This document shows positions 22,331 to 32,736 of a stretch of 64,000 nt of DNA, in pieces. The stretch's first letter is position 1, and each line of letters begins with the position of its first letter. The position numbers were made by a program, and so were the translations under genes. The stretch comes from Cordylochernes scorpioides. Lineage: Eukaryota > Arthropoda > Arachnida > Pseudoscorpiones > Chernetidae. The stretch is from NCBI GenBank assembly GCA_030710605.1, contig CP092865.1, positions 142,194,682 through 142,258,681 of the forward strand, read 5' to 3'. The notes under the pieces are model-generated. The model saw only the letters and a list, made by a program, of their open reading frames with translations, was not told the DNA's origin and searched no databases.

Positions 22331-24040
22331 TATAATCGTAAAACCTTGAAATACGTTAGAATGGGATATTTTCTTCTATGAAATATATAATCGGGAGAAA
22401 GTTGATTTGGTCGCATAAGGGATGGCCTCCTAGATGTGACAAAGATCACCATGGTACTTATTGAATACCGGACAGGATTCGCGTGTAACAATTCATGTCG
22501 TCAACGGAGAGTAGGAAGAGACCAAGAAACACCCCAAAGTATGTGGGTGATGATAAGAATGACGACATAGTATAAGTTCAACAATATACACTGGTCAAAT
22601 ATACGATTCCTTCCACATCAATGTTTTGACAACCACTTCATTCTGAAAGGAGCAACGAGTTTTAACCCCAATGTTATGGTCCTTTGGAGCGACATCTTCT
22701 GTGGATAATGTAAAGACGCATGACAATAAATTTATCTAGATCAACTGTTCCCAGATGAACATTTATGACCTGCAAGAAAGACTTCATTCACCCGCATGAA
22801 TATGTCTTAGACAAGCGACCTAGTTCTATGAGCTACTATCCTGTGAGTTAAGAGTTATCAACAATGTTAAGAATTTTTTTTTAAGGAACGAGAGGAATTG
22901 CATAGTCTGATTCAACCTGCGTACAATATTTATAAAATTATACCAAGTTATAGTTAGCATCTAGAATCTACAATATCTGTAAAGGGCTTTCATAATTTCT
23001 TGAAGGGAATATTCAGCTAAATTTTAAGGCTTAACCGACTTTTGTACATATATATCTCTGTTTTACCATGATAGGGTTGCCCTATCTCGTTTAGTGGGAG
23101 ACAGTACTAAAGAAGATTGACTTGTCAAATTCCTAATGACAACAGTAAAGCGTTTACTGACCAGCCTAGACAGGATTTCTAAGGCCTTCGAGACAAGCTT
23201 ATCTCCTGAAAGGGGGAAGGTCAAGGGGAGACAGAATAAGAGGAATTTTCCTCCTTTCAAATAGGGGGGCAGGTCGTTAGCTTTGATAAGAAGTAGCAGG
23301 GGGGGGGGGGGGGGTAGATTCCCAGAAAGGGCTCCTGAAATATCAAAGTGACTAGCACAATATCGGGATTCATTCCCGATGACGGGTTTCGAGGAGACTC
23401 CAGAGAGATGAAAAAGGATGAAAAGGTGGAGATCGACAGAAAGAAATGATGAAAGGTGTTGAAAGATGTTGAAAGGTGTTGAAAGAAAGATGCTGAAAGG
23501 TGTTGAAAGCGATGAATAGAGATGAATAGAAAGGAAGAAAAAGGTGTTGAAAGGTGTTGAAAGAGATGGAAGAGAGATGCATGAAAAGGTTTTGAAAGGT
23601 GTTGAGTGGTGTTGAAAGGTATTGAAAGCGATGAAAAGAGATGAAGAATGATGAAAAATAGATGAAAAGGGAGGTGGAAATTGATGGAAAGTTGATAAAG
23701 AGGTTATAAATAGTTGGTAAAAGTTGATAGACAGTAGGAAGATGATAGGAGAAGGTGTGATTAATGTTTAAAGAGTAATTGTTGACTCTACCATTGCCTT
23801 AATAGAACAATTTTGACTCTTCATCATGTAGTGTTAATAGATAATTTGTTTTTAGCCTAGAGGCCAATATTTGTAAATAGCACAAAATATGCACTGAGAG
23901 TTTGTATAGGCTGATTCGTCTAAAGTTCAGTAACTGTATGCACTAATTTATATGTATATGTCCAAATTAATTATTATGTTAAGTTATATTAAATAACAAA
24001 TATGTAATTTCCTTTTGAGAATCCAGAATTTTTTTCCTTT
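22331..24040. other. AT-rich spacer; GTTGAAAGGT minisatellite at about 23400-23740
   Basis: There is no gene in this stretch. The only notable structure is a degenerate purine-rich minisatellite (GATGAAAAG / GTTGAAAGGT words). It produces an artificial open frame on the minus strand (23370-23582) of repeated FNTFQHL, which I do not call a gene. Confidence 0.55.
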
Positions 24041-24335
24041 AAAGAGTTTTCAGTTTTTTTTCAAGCTACAATTTTGTTTTAGTGTTATAATGTGATTTTA
24101 AAGAGTTTTCAGTTTTTTTTTAAGCTACAATTTTGTTTTAGAGTTAGAATGTGATATTAAAGAGTTTTCAGTTTTTTTTAAGCTACAATTTTGTTTTAGT
24201 GTTAGAATGGGATTTTAAAGAGTTTTCAGTCTTTTTTTTTTAAGCTACATTTTTGTTTTAGAGTTAGAATGTGATTTTAAAGAGTTTTCAGTTTTTTTTT
24301 TCTTTTTTAAGCTACTTTTTTTTTTATGTCAAGAG
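24041..24335. repeat. Tandem repeat, five units of about 59 bp
   Basis: Units start with AAAGAGTTTTCAG at 24041, 24100, 24159, 24217 and 24279. Each contains a T-run and AAGCTACAATTTTGTTTTAG. The spacing is 58-62 bp and variation is mostly in T-run length. Confidence 0.9.
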
Positions 24336-26985
24336 GTGATTTAAGATTCAAGTGAGTCCAACAGTCTCTTTTATTTTTATTTTGTTTAGTAAATAATATC
24401 TGAACTCTTGTTCAACTTTAAATATAGGTAAAGGAAACTTAGATGCATTAGATAACTGCTGTGCTTTTAACCAATTACCTATGGGCAGGCTTGGAACATG
24501 CGTTGGGTAAATTGACACCCTATAATCCCTTGTGTCCAGAGTACAGTCCAAGGAGAATTTCTAATGAGAGTGTGAAGGGCAGTTGTGATCTAAGAGTTGA
24601 TAAGTAGGGTAACAAGTGATCTCTGTTGTTAAACTCCAAAACGGGTTGGGTATTAAAAGCCCTTTAATCCCAGTATCAGGGGGTTTAGCTGAAGAGCAGA
24701 GAGAGGAAGAAGCCAAAGACCTTGGACAGGAAGTAAGGTCGGCAAACTCTTGGGGATTTATCCTATATGGCAATGAGGTAAATGCTTGAAGTTTAATTCG
24801 CTCCAATTTAAGTGCTAGTTTGACGATTCATTTTGTTTAGTCACCGAGTGTCAAGACAAGAAGGAGATTTTGAACTATTAGATGCAAAATTTTAATGATA
24901 GGTTAGATTTCAGATTTGATTGTTGACAATATATATTTTTATTTATTTATTTAAGTATATAGGTAATATATATAGTTTGTATGAGGCATTTTCTTTTAAG
25001 TAAACTAGGGCATTAGTCCCCAATTTGTTTTAATTTGGTAATTTTATTTGATTTCACATTTAGTCCTGGAGATTAGTAATTGTTAGGGTAAATGTTAACA
25101 TTGACGATTGAAGTGCTTTGGCTTTTATAGTAGTTTCTAGCTTTAGTTTATGTGCAAGAGTCGAATGAAATTGAATGAAAGGGAAATCTTAGTGAATGTG
25201 TCAAGGATAGGAACAATTATACTGTTAGACCAAAGGTACATTAGAATAGTGTTAGGGAATTTAATAGGCTCGATTTTTAATTTTGATTTCTTCATTTGCT
25301 AGGATCGGTAGCCTCACAGGACTTACAACTCTATTGATAGGAAGATATCCGCTCCTTTTGTTAGGCCTCCTTTTAAAGGAGTATAAGTATAATTTTTATT
25401 TGTGTAAGTATATATATATAATTACTTTATTTCATTATAATCAACTTGAATTCTAAGGGTCGTAGATAATGACCATATCTCGAACCTCAGACTAGGAGAT
25501 TGTGGGAGGTCACGGTCAGACCAGAAAGCCTACAAATCTTCTCCTCACGAGAGGGAATGAAGAGGTATCAGGTGAACTTTGTGCTAGGTGGGGGATTTAG
25601 TTGCCAATGTCGTAAAGCCAGGGGCATAGCGACAAACCTCGGGTAACCGATCTGACATCATAGTTTTTGACGCTTTAAGCATGGCTGGGATGAGGGTGAT
25701 TCAGACGGGAGGTTGGGAGAAATTGGCACGTTAGATGCTCTTCTATATTGCGCAGCTTGGAACCAATCCTCTATGGACAAACTTGGAACATGCGGTGGGT
25801 AAATTTGGATTCTCTATAATTCCTTGTTTCTAAGTCAAAGTCCAAAGGGGGTTTCTAATGAAAGTTGACAATGAGAGCGAACATGAGGCAAGTTACGATT
25901 AGACGAGACGATTCCGTCTACGGATTTTAGGTACCAGATAACAAAGTGACAGATGGACTGTCCAGATTCTTTGTGTTTTTATCGCCCCAGGCTAGCAAAG
26001 GTAATCACCTAGTAAATACTATTGTCTGCCGTATGTGTAGTTAGAACGAGTGCTAGTCTAAATACCAATTAGTAAGTAGAAAAAAAATTTTTTTTTAATG
26101 AGAGTAACTCATTCCTTGATAAGATAAAATTTAAATTAGTAGGACACCAAAAACGAACTTCAAAGCAGATTGCCAGAACAGGCCAGTATACCAGACTCGA
26201 AGAAGGAGGAAATTAAAAGGGAGATTGAGTATCAATTTTTTTTTTTTGGGCTGAGAAGTAGCCCAGAACAGTAAGTTTTTAGAACAAGAAGTCAAATACT
26301 GAAGAGATATTAAGAAGTCAAGTGTGAGAAGATATATCATAAGGTAGAAGTAAGACATAGGTTGCTAGTCACCAGCATTTATCCTCTTTGAGGATAACAA
26401 TATATTTTATTAAAGTGATTTTATTAGTTTAAATATATAAGTACACATTCTATAGATAAGTTGAACAATGGGATAATAGCGGTTGGCAACAGTGATCAAC
26501 TAAAAACATAGAGAAGTAAGGTTGTCACCCTAGATAGGGTAAATTTGGGAAAATCTGGTTCAGAGAACCATTGACTACTAGGATTTCTTTTTCTATTGAC
26601 TACCATCATGGTTGAGAGAGGCGGAGAACACGCCAGACACACACTCCCAGTGACAAATTAGTGAGAACAAACTCTTAAATTAGTGCATGTATATTTTAAA
26701 ATACTCGTGAATACCCATGACCCTCAGTGCATATTTATTCTTTTGATATAGTATTTATTCATTAGTACACCATCACCATGTATATATTTTTCTTATTATC
26801 TTTATGTATATATATATAGATAAGGCACAATTTGGATTATAGTTTATAAACACAAGGTAATGGGACCAAATCCAAATAAATAAATAGTGTGCGACATTTC
26901 GGTAACAGCGTTGTTACCATATTCAGACAAAAGTACTGAATGAGAAATTTAACCACAGCATTTTTTTTTTGTTTGTAATTGGATA
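24336..26985. repeat. Spacer with a diverged fragment of the unit 1/2 family
   Basis: About 24900-25400 resembles 16400-16840 of unit 1. Shared words include GGGCATTAGT, GAGTGCTTTGGC, GTTAGGGAATTT and CTCTCAGGAC. A second internal similarity links 24480-24570 to 25770-25860 (GGAACATGCG.TGGGTAAATT). No gene is seen. Near 26900 a short hairpin GGTAACA-GCG-TTGTTACC is present. Confidence 0.5.
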
Positions 26986-27177
26986 TGTTAAAATAAATGT
27001 GTTTCAGCAACCCTGGCAGTACAGAACAAAGGAATGCATATAGCCCTAATGTTTACCTTTTAGTGTGTTGTAAATAATTCTCTAATTAATATGTTTGTAA
27101 TCTTGGTAAATATAATAAAATAAGATATTATCTTAATTTGTAGTATATTTATGTGTTAAATAAACTACAAAATAACA
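26986..27177 (+). repeat. Copia-B 5' LTR
   Basis: 192 bp, TGTTAAAATA...AATAACA, preceded by GGATA. The terminal CA is also the first two bases of the tRNA-Met complementarity. Confidence 0.9.
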
Positions 27178-27191
27178 GATTATGAGACTGA
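27176..27191 (+). other. Copia-B primer binding site (elongator tRNA-Met anticodon arm)
   Basis: CAGATTATGAGACTGA is complementary to the conserved anticodon arm of eukaryotic elongator tRNA-Met, not to a tRNA 3' end. Drosophila copia is known to prime internally from a tRNA half. This site suggests the same mode with a different tRNA. Confidence 0.7.
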
Positions 27192-27259
27192 AGTTTAAAT
27201 AATAATAAAGAAATATCAAGATTGTGTTTTAGTAAGTACAACTTTGAATATATTTTAAA

Positions 27260-27578
27260 ATGAGCGTAATTAATTCGAATTTGCCAATTTTGACGGGTAC
27301 AAATTTCAACAGCTGGAAATTTAGAGTTAAACTATTGTTAGAAGAAAAACAAATACATCTAACATTAGAAAAGGAAATTAATGATTTTGTCGATAAAAAG
27401 AACGCGAGTTATTTGCAATTAAAGATGCAAAGGCAAAATCTACGCTTGTTCAATGTTTAACTGATAAACATCTAGACATAATTAAAGATGCAAAAACAGC
27501 TAAAGAAATGATTAAAGCGCTCAAAAATATATTTGAAATAAAAAGCGTGTTCACAAAACTAACACTAAAAAGAAAGTT
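27260..27578 (+). pseudogene. Copia-B Gag N-terminus, frameshifted
   Basis: The ATG at 27260 opens PILTGTNFNSWKFRVKLLL, the usual copia Gag N-terminal motif. The frame breaks near 27420. Gag continues in another frame (STLVQCLTDKHLDIIKDA, KTAKEMIKALKNIFE) until about 27575, where it re-enters the long downstream frame. Two single-base changes therefore separate the Gag start from the rest. The start fits: it lies about 70 bp after the PBS. Confidence 0.75.
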
Positions 27579-29669
27579 TTGACTTTAAAATGCAAACATA
27601 ATGAAAAATTAGAAGACCATTTTCTTAAATTCTTTTCTATAATTCGTGAATTGGATAATATAGGTTCCAAAATGGATAAATCTGACAAAATATGTCATCT
27701 GTTATTGGCATTGAATGAAGAGTATGAAAATGTAATCACAGCAATAGAAACAATAAATACTGAAATCAAAATGGAATTTGTTAAGGCAAGATTGCTGGAT
27801 GAAGAACTCAAAAGGAAAAATAAACAAGGGGAACCTAGGAATGAAGAAATGACATTTGGATCATTCACATTTACATGTTATAATTATGGCAAGAAAGGTC
27901 ACAAGGCTACAGAATGTAGAAGTAAAAATAAATTTTTCAAAAGAGAAAAGAATCAAACACAAAAAGAGAGAAATGAAAGACAAAGAGAGAGTCAACCTAG
28001 ACAACAAGCCTACCAGATGGATGGCAGACTATCATTTGTAGCAATGAATGCTATAGATTGCTATGAAAATAATCATTTTATTTTAGACTCAGGAGCAACA
28101 CAGAACCTGATCAAAACTGAATTAGAAAAATATATGACAGATGTGAAGATTTTAGAACATAAGGCTGAAATTCATATGGCAAATGGTGAAAAGATGTCAG
28201 CTAATAAAAGTGGAACTTCAAATGTAAAAATCAATAATATCCAAATAGTAATCCATGGACTAATAGTTGATGGCATTAAACAGAACTTATTGTCAGTAGA
28301 AAAAATTACACAACAGGGCCACCAGGTGATATTTAGACAAGATGAAGTAATTATAATTACAAGAAACCATAATTTTAAGTGTAATAATTATAGAAACTTG
28401 TACTCACTTAAAATAGAAATAGACAGTAACCCTGAAAGTGTTACAGCGCATGCAGTCAAAACCGATGACACATTGTGGCACAGAAGATTGGGACATCTGA
28501 ATAGATACAGTTTAAAGAAATTAGGGCTACCAAGTTCACAAGAGAAATGTGAAACCTGTATCAAAGGAAAAAGCACAAGAAGATCATTTGAGAAAACCTG
28601 GAAAACAACTAAGGAAATTGGAGAGCTGATACATTCAGACTTATCAGGACCAATTGATCCACCAACATATGATGAAGAAATATATTTTCAGGTACTAATA
28701 GATGACTACTCACACTTTGTAGTAGTGAGACTTCTCAAATCAAAAAGTGAAGCCGAACAAAACATAATTGATTTTTTCAAGTTGATAAAAACTCAACATA
28801 ACAAGAAAACAAGAAAAATTAGAGTAGATAATGGTAAGGAATTTTCATCTGGAAACTTCAAGCAGTTTTGCAGAACAAAAGGAATTCAAATAAAATATAC
28901 CTCACCTTACACACCACAGCAAAATGGCACATCTGAAAGAATGAACCGAACATTGATTGATAAAGTGAGAACAAAGTTGGCAGAAACAAATCTACCAAAA
29001 TATCTCTGGGGAGAAGCCATTTACTGCTCAGCATACGATTTAAACAGAAGTCCAACAAGTGTGAACAAAGGAATACCTCCGGCTAGCATATGGTATAAAC
29101 AAAAAGACCTATCCAAACTTAAGTTTTTTGGCTCAAGAGCTTGGAGACTAATTATACCCAAACCAAGAAAACTAGATGCTAGAGCAAAATCAACAATCAT
29201 GGTTGGATACAGTGGAAGCGGATATCGCATCTGGGATCCGGAAACTGATAAAGTAATGATTTCAACAGATGTAACATTTGATGAAACATTAACTAAATTT
29301 GATAAGGAAATCATCTCAGACCAAACAGAACCTAAAAGAATAATAACTGAATGTCAAGATGAGGAAGAAAACCCACAAACATCAGAACAATCAGACAAAG
29401 AAGAAAGTGTAACTACAAGATCGGGTCGAATAATCAAACCACCAAAGTATCAAGAAGATTATGAACTATATTCAGTATATTGCTTGTTTACAAATGGTGA
29501 AGATCCAGTTTCTTACAATCAAGCAATTAGGCAAAAAGAATGGAAAGAAGCTATTGATAAAGAAATTCGATCTCATGAAGAATTGAAAAAATGGTCTTCA
29601 ATAAAATTAGGAGAAAAATCAAATATCAAACCAATTGATACAAAAATGATTTATTGGCCAAAGACATAA
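27579..29669 (+). CDS. Copia-B Gag-protease-integrase polyprotein with truncated RT
   Basis: A 696-codon frame that continues Gag from upstream. Order: UBN2-type capsid helices (1-95); a zinc knuckle CYNYGKKGHKATEC in which the second Cys is Tyr (about 100-113); protease FILDSGATQNL (about 168); HHCC zinc region WHRRLGHL...CETCIKGK (about 300-335); integrase core with HSDLSGPI, RVDNGKEF and NGTSERMNRT (about 350-455); then the RT lead-in EWKEAIDKEIRSHEELKKW. There the frame leaps to an end without YVDD or RNase H. The last pol residues (CRNIADMLTKPL) follow at about 29690-29775 in another frame. It could supply Gag and integrase but not cDNA synthesis. Confidence 0.88.
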   Translation: MTLKCKHNEKLEDHFLKFFSIIRELDNIGSKMDKSDKICHLLLALNEEYENVITAIETINTEIKMEFVKARLLDEELKRKNKQGEPRNEEMTFGSFTFTCYNYGKKGHKATECRSKNKFFKREKNQTQKERNERQRESQPRQQAYQMDGRLSFVAMNAIDCYENNHFILDSGATQNLIKTELEKYMTDVKILEHKAEIHMANGEKMSANKSGTSNVKINNIQIVIHGLIVDGIKQNLLSVEKITQQGHQVIFRQDEVIIITRNHNFKCNNYRNLYSLKIEIDSNPESVTAHAVKTDDTLWHRRLGHLNRYSLKKLGLPSSQEKCETCIKGKSTRRSFEKTWKTTKEIGELIHSDLSGPIDPPTYDEEIYFQVLIDDYSHFVVVRLLKSKSEAEQNIIDFFKLIKTQHNKKTRKIRVDNGKEFSSGNFKQFCRTKGIQIKYTSPYTPQQNGTSERMNRTLIDKVRTKLAETNLPKYLWGEAIYCSAYDLNRSPTSVNKGIPPASIWYKQKDLSKLKFFGSRAWRLIIPKPRKLDARAKSTIMVGYSGSGYRIWDPETDKVMISTDVTFDETLTKFDKEIISDQTEPKRIITECQDEEENPQTSEQSDKEESVTTRSGRIIKPPKYQEDYELYSVYCLFTNGEDPVSYNQAIRQKEWKEAIDKEIRSHEELKKWSSIKLGEKSNIKPIDTKMIYWPKT

Positions 29670-29819
29670 TCAAAATAGACTACATTGAGGGATGCAGAAA
29701 CATAGCAGACATGTTAACTAAACCCTTATGTAAGGACATGTTGAACAAATTCATGAAACTTTCCAACATGGGGTGAAAATTGTGCAATTGACATTTGTGA
29801 AAATGCCAATTGAGGGGGG

Positions 29820-30013
29820 TGTTAAAATAAATGTGTTTCAGAAACCCCCTGGCAGTACAGAACAAAGGAATGCATATAGCCCTAATGTTTACCTTTTAGT
29901 GTGTTGTAAATAATTCTCTAATTAATATGTTTGTAATCTTGGTAAAGATAATAAAATAAGATATTATCTTAATTTGTAGTATATTTATGTGTTAAATAAA
30001 CTACAAAATAACT
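29820..30013 (+). repeat. Copia-B 3' LTR
   Basis: 194 bp, preceded by TGAGGGGGG. It ends AATAACT instead of AACA and is followed by the GGATA duplication. Confidence 0.9.
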
Positions 30014-30121
30014 GGATATCTTCTATATCAACGTCATTTCTTTTCTATATATATCATATTCATTCATTTTTCTTTTGGCATATATCATTCTCCTCGTTAT
30101 GTATCATATTGTTATTATTAT

Positions 30122-30320
30122 TGTGGTATTCCACTTAGGAAGAACTAGTTTAAGAAATTATGAGACGTTTCTAATCAGTAGAAACTCTATTATTCTCTTC
30201 ACCTATATATATACATCGCGCTACTCGCGAACATGCAAATATATTCACCTATCATAAGAAACAACATGTAAAATATATAAAACAAAACAATACTATGCAA
30301 ATATGTTGAGGTATGCGACA
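30122..30320 (-). repeat. Kinase element 3' LTR
   Basis: 199 bp, TGTGGTATTC...TATGCGACA on the plus strand. It lacks the 6-bp AACTTT-like segment found in the other LTR. Confidence 0.92.
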
Positions 30321-30334
30321 GACTCCCCCTCCAT
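30321..30334 (-). other. Kinase element polypurine tract
   Basis: The minus strand reads TGGAGGGGGAGTC, then TGTCGCATACC of the LTR. Position and base composition match a plus-strand primer and fix the element's orientation as minus, the same as the kinase gene. Confidence 0.75.
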
Positions 30335-30360
30335 GACCTCTCATCACTCCTGAGATGAGA

Positions 30361-30670
30361 CTATTTTGAAGGTCTCTTATTTCGTTGAAGATCTGAAGGC
30401 CCAGAGGTATCGTCTGCCGATTTAGAACAGTCATAGGGTTGGATGTACTTGCTGGCCTGAGGAGCTTTCTTCAAGACAACTAGCCAGAGATATGGGACTC
30501 CCAACTCATCCAAGTCTTCAGTTTCCGAATGAGATCTTTGACTTTCTTCGGCGGTAATCTGCGTTGATGTCTCCTCAATGGATTCAGTATGCACTTCACA
30601 AGCAGAGTTAAATTCTCGTATTTCATTATGGGTCCAAATATTAGCTGAGAAACATTCTCGTAAAAAACAT
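30361..30670 (-). pseudogene. Possible original C-terminus of the kinase protein, in another frame
   Basis: One frame away from the kinase frame, an open stretch runs from about 30670 to a stop at 30361. Its composition suits a real tail: acidic and Ser/Thr-rich (EETSTQITAEESQRSHSETE), then KKAPQASKYIQPYDCSK. It ends only about 30 bp before the polypurine tract, so it would fill the element. The switch would need one extra base in the A/T run at 30662-30667. Whether the break is real, an assembly error, or chance openness cannot be settled here. Confidence 0.4.
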
Positions 30671-31621
30671 TCGGATTAGGATCATCATTCTCTACAAGTC
30701 GAGATATCTCAAAATCAGTCAACTTGGCAATGCAGTTGTTGGTTGGGATATCATAATTCTCTCCTCCATATTCAGGATGAAAAAAGACAAAATGAGATAA
30801 ATTCATATCATGCCAATCCAAACGTTTAAGCGCTTCTCTAGTCTGGTCACACCACATCATACTACGATCGTGCTTGAAAACATGCTGGTAGAAAACAGAA
30901 GGTTCGTCTTCATTGCCAACGAATAACCTGGGATTAGTCCACTTAGGAATCATGTCATATAAATGTCCTATAGATGTTGGTTTACCTACAGCTTTAAGAT
31001 ATGCCAAATCTTTTAAGATTTGAATTAAACCCTCATACAGTTGTAGACATGTAGTTACTCTTGGCAGTTCAGGTAGTGTTGCACGAAGTTCCAAACTCAT
31101 ATTTATCATTTCAAAGTAGAGTCCACTCAGCATAAATAGATTCTTTCTTGAATACTCAATTGGACCTGGTCTCTTTCCATATTTACCAATCATCCTTTGT
31201 CCATAATCTATATCCTTAATATACCTGGCATTCCCAAAATCGGTTACTCTAGCAATATATCCAAGAGTTGGGATTTTAATCTTTTTTGAAGCTACTTCAT
31301 ATTTGATTAGTTTCTCTTCTGTTTCTGCAACTAGAACATTGTTAATATGAAAATCATCATGTAAAAGTTCAATTTCCTCTTCACCAATTGCAAAAACTAT
31401 ACAAATCTGGCGAAATAATACTAATAAATCCTCACATGAAAATCTCGATTTGATAGCCGTTTCGAGAGTTATTCCTCCATATTCCATTAGGAAAACAAAA
31501 TAATTTTTTCGTTCTCCTTCACAATAGTAAGGCCATGGTTTTCCTTTTTCAAAGATATTTTTGAGAAGCCTAAACGTCTTCTCAGTATCTTTAACAAGCA
31601 TAAAGGAACATAAATTGATCT
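30480..31621 (-). pseudogene. Haspin-like protein kinase, C-terminal part (split by insertion)
   Basis: Haspin kinases phosphorylate histone H3 Thr3 in mitosis; this product's activity is unknown. From INLCSFMLVK the frame shows haspin-type features: FVFLMEYGGITLE (hinge), LLHDDFHINNVLV (catalytic loop, D-x-H-x-x-N kept), then IPTLGYIARVTDFGNARY (metal-binding Asp; haspins usually have DYT). About 170 residues later a second, weaker copy of the same signatures occurs (LDWHDMNLSHF...IAKLTDFEISRL), suggesting a second degenerate lobe. The open frame formally runs to 31991, but its first 124 codons are translated tRNA-array sequence and not kinase. The true upstream exon-like part lies at 32737-34662. 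Confidence 0.7.
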
Positions 31622-31772
31622 GTAAAACGAAAATTAAAATTATACCGCGAATGTTTCTCTTTAAAAATCGAAATTTATTTTCAAAGAGAAATAGCGACAT
31701 TTCTAACTTTGAGGATGAGGTATGGAAAGGTGAAACATGAAGAGTTAATGGAGAACGGAAAAATAAAAAGTG

Positions 31773-31844
31773 TCCAGGGGCGGGAATCGAACCCACACCC
31801 TTCTGCTTACCGGGCAGGTGCCTTGTCCACTCGGCTACCCTGGA
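31773..31844 (-). tRNA. tRNA-like gene, copy 1 (anticodon loop CCGGTAA, GGT)
   Basis: 72 nt folding as a cloverleaf: acceptor TCCAGGG/CCCTGGA (7 of 7 pairs), D arm GCC...GGC, anticodon stem CTGC/GCAG, and T arm GTGGG-TTCGATT-CCCGC. Pol III A box (TAGCCGAGTGG) and B box (GGTTCGATTCC) are intact, and a T5 terminator lies four bases after the 3' end. The predicted anticodon GGT (Thr) with C at position 33 instead of U is atypical, so it may be a tRNA-derived repeat. Confidence 0.6.
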
Positions 31845-32062
31845 CGTATTTTTCCGTTCATAACTTATATTTAAAGTAACATTTAAAATACAATATAACG
31901 CGGCTGACGATTGTAAAACGAAAATTAAAATTATACCGCGAATGTTTCTCTTTAAAAATCGAAATTTATTTTCAAAGAGAAATAGCGACATTTCTAACTT
32001 TGAGGATGAGGTATGGAAAGGTGAAACATGAAGAGTAATGGAGAACGGAAAAATAAAAAGTG

Positions 32063-32134
32063 TCCAGGGGCGGGAATCGAACCCACACCCTTCTGCTTAC
32101 CGGGCAGGTGCCTTGTCCACTCGGCTACCCTGGA
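32063..32134 (-). tRNA. tRNA-like gene, copy 2
   Basis: Identical to copy 1 and exactly 290 bp away, with the same promoter boxes and T-run terminator. Confidence 0.6.
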
Positions 32135-32352
32135 CGTATTTTTCCGTTCATAACTTATATTTAAAGTAACATTTAAAATACAATATAACGCGGCTGACGA
32201 TTGTAAAACGAAAATTAAAATTATACCGCGAATGTTTCTCTTTAAAAATCGAAATTTATTTTCAAAGAGAAATAGCGACATTTCTAACTTTGAGGATGAG
32301 GTATGGAAAGGTGAAACATGAAGAGTAATAGAGAACGGAAAAATAAAAAGTG

Positions 32353-32406
32353 TCCAGGGGCGGGAATCGAACCCACACCCTTCTGCTTACCGGGCAGGTG
32401 CCTTGT
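32353..32406 (-). pseudogene. tRNA-like gene, copy 3, truncated
   Basis: Same 3' portion as the other copies (acceptor 3' strand, T arm, anticodon arm). It is cut inside the D arm where the array switches orientation, so the A box is lost and it cannot form a cloverleaf. Confidence 0.75.
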
Positions 32407-32476
32407 ACAATCGTCAGCCGCGTTATATTGTATTTTAAATGTTACTTTAAATATAAGTTATGAACGGAAAAATACG

Positions 32477-32548
32477 TCCAGGGTAGCCGAGTGGACAAGG
32501 CACCTGCCCGGTAAGCAGAAGGGTGTGGGTTCGATTCCCGCCCCTGGA
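32477..32548 (+). tRNA. tRNA-like gene, copy 4, inverted
   Basis: The same 72-nt sequence on the plus strand, with TTTTT at 32552 onward as pol III terminator. It belongs to the inverted unit of the array. Confidence 0.6.
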
Positions 32549-32736
32549 CACTTTTTATTTTTCCGTTCTCCATTACTCTTCATGTTTCACCTTTCCATAC
32601 CTCATCCTCAAAGTTAGAAATGTCGCTATTTCTCTTTGAAAATAAATTTCGATTTTTAAAGAGAAACATTCGCGGTATAATTTTAATTTTCGTTTTACAA
32701 TCGCCAGCCGCGTTATATTGTATTATAAATTGATCT

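Larger units (their letters stand above)
26986..30013 (+). mobile_element. Copia-B: Ty1/copia element lacking RT and RNase H
   Basis: LTRs at 26986-27177 and 29820-30013 differ at only a few bases, and 5-bp duplications GGATA flank them (26981-26985, 30014-30018). The interior is 2.6 kb instead of the usual 4 kb or more. The polyprotein jumps from the N-terminal edge of RT to the last 30-40 residues of pol. PBS and polypurine tract (29811-29819) are present, so it could be mobilised in trans. It is a recent insertion of an internally deleted derivative. Confidence 0.92.
31622..32724. repeat. Inserted array of tRNA-like genes (290-bp units) with 12-bp target duplication
   Basis: Two and a half direct units of about 290 bp, then one inverted unit starting at about 32406, lie between two copies of ATAAATTGATCT (31610-31621 and 32725-32736). 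Removing the array and one duplicate joins the kinase frame without a break, so this is a precise insertion into the kinase gene. Each full unit holds a tRNA-like gene. No protein gene is involved; the long frames through it arise from the repeats. Confidence 0.85.

Noticed and set aside
23370-23582. Minus-strand frame of repeated FNTFQHL
   Set aside because: Product of a purine-rich minisatellite, not a gene.
24041-24335. CRISPR-like array
   Set aside because: The units are contiguous tandem repeats with no distinct spacers, and the genome is eukaryotic.
31622-31991. N-terminal 124 codons of the kinase frame (MSLFLFENKF..., with a repeated hydrophobic stretch) as a signal peptide or membrane domain
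   Set aside because: They are a translation of the tRNA-like 290-bp units, repeated in the frames at 31994-32281 and 32318-32617. The kinase part only begins after the 12-bp target duplication.
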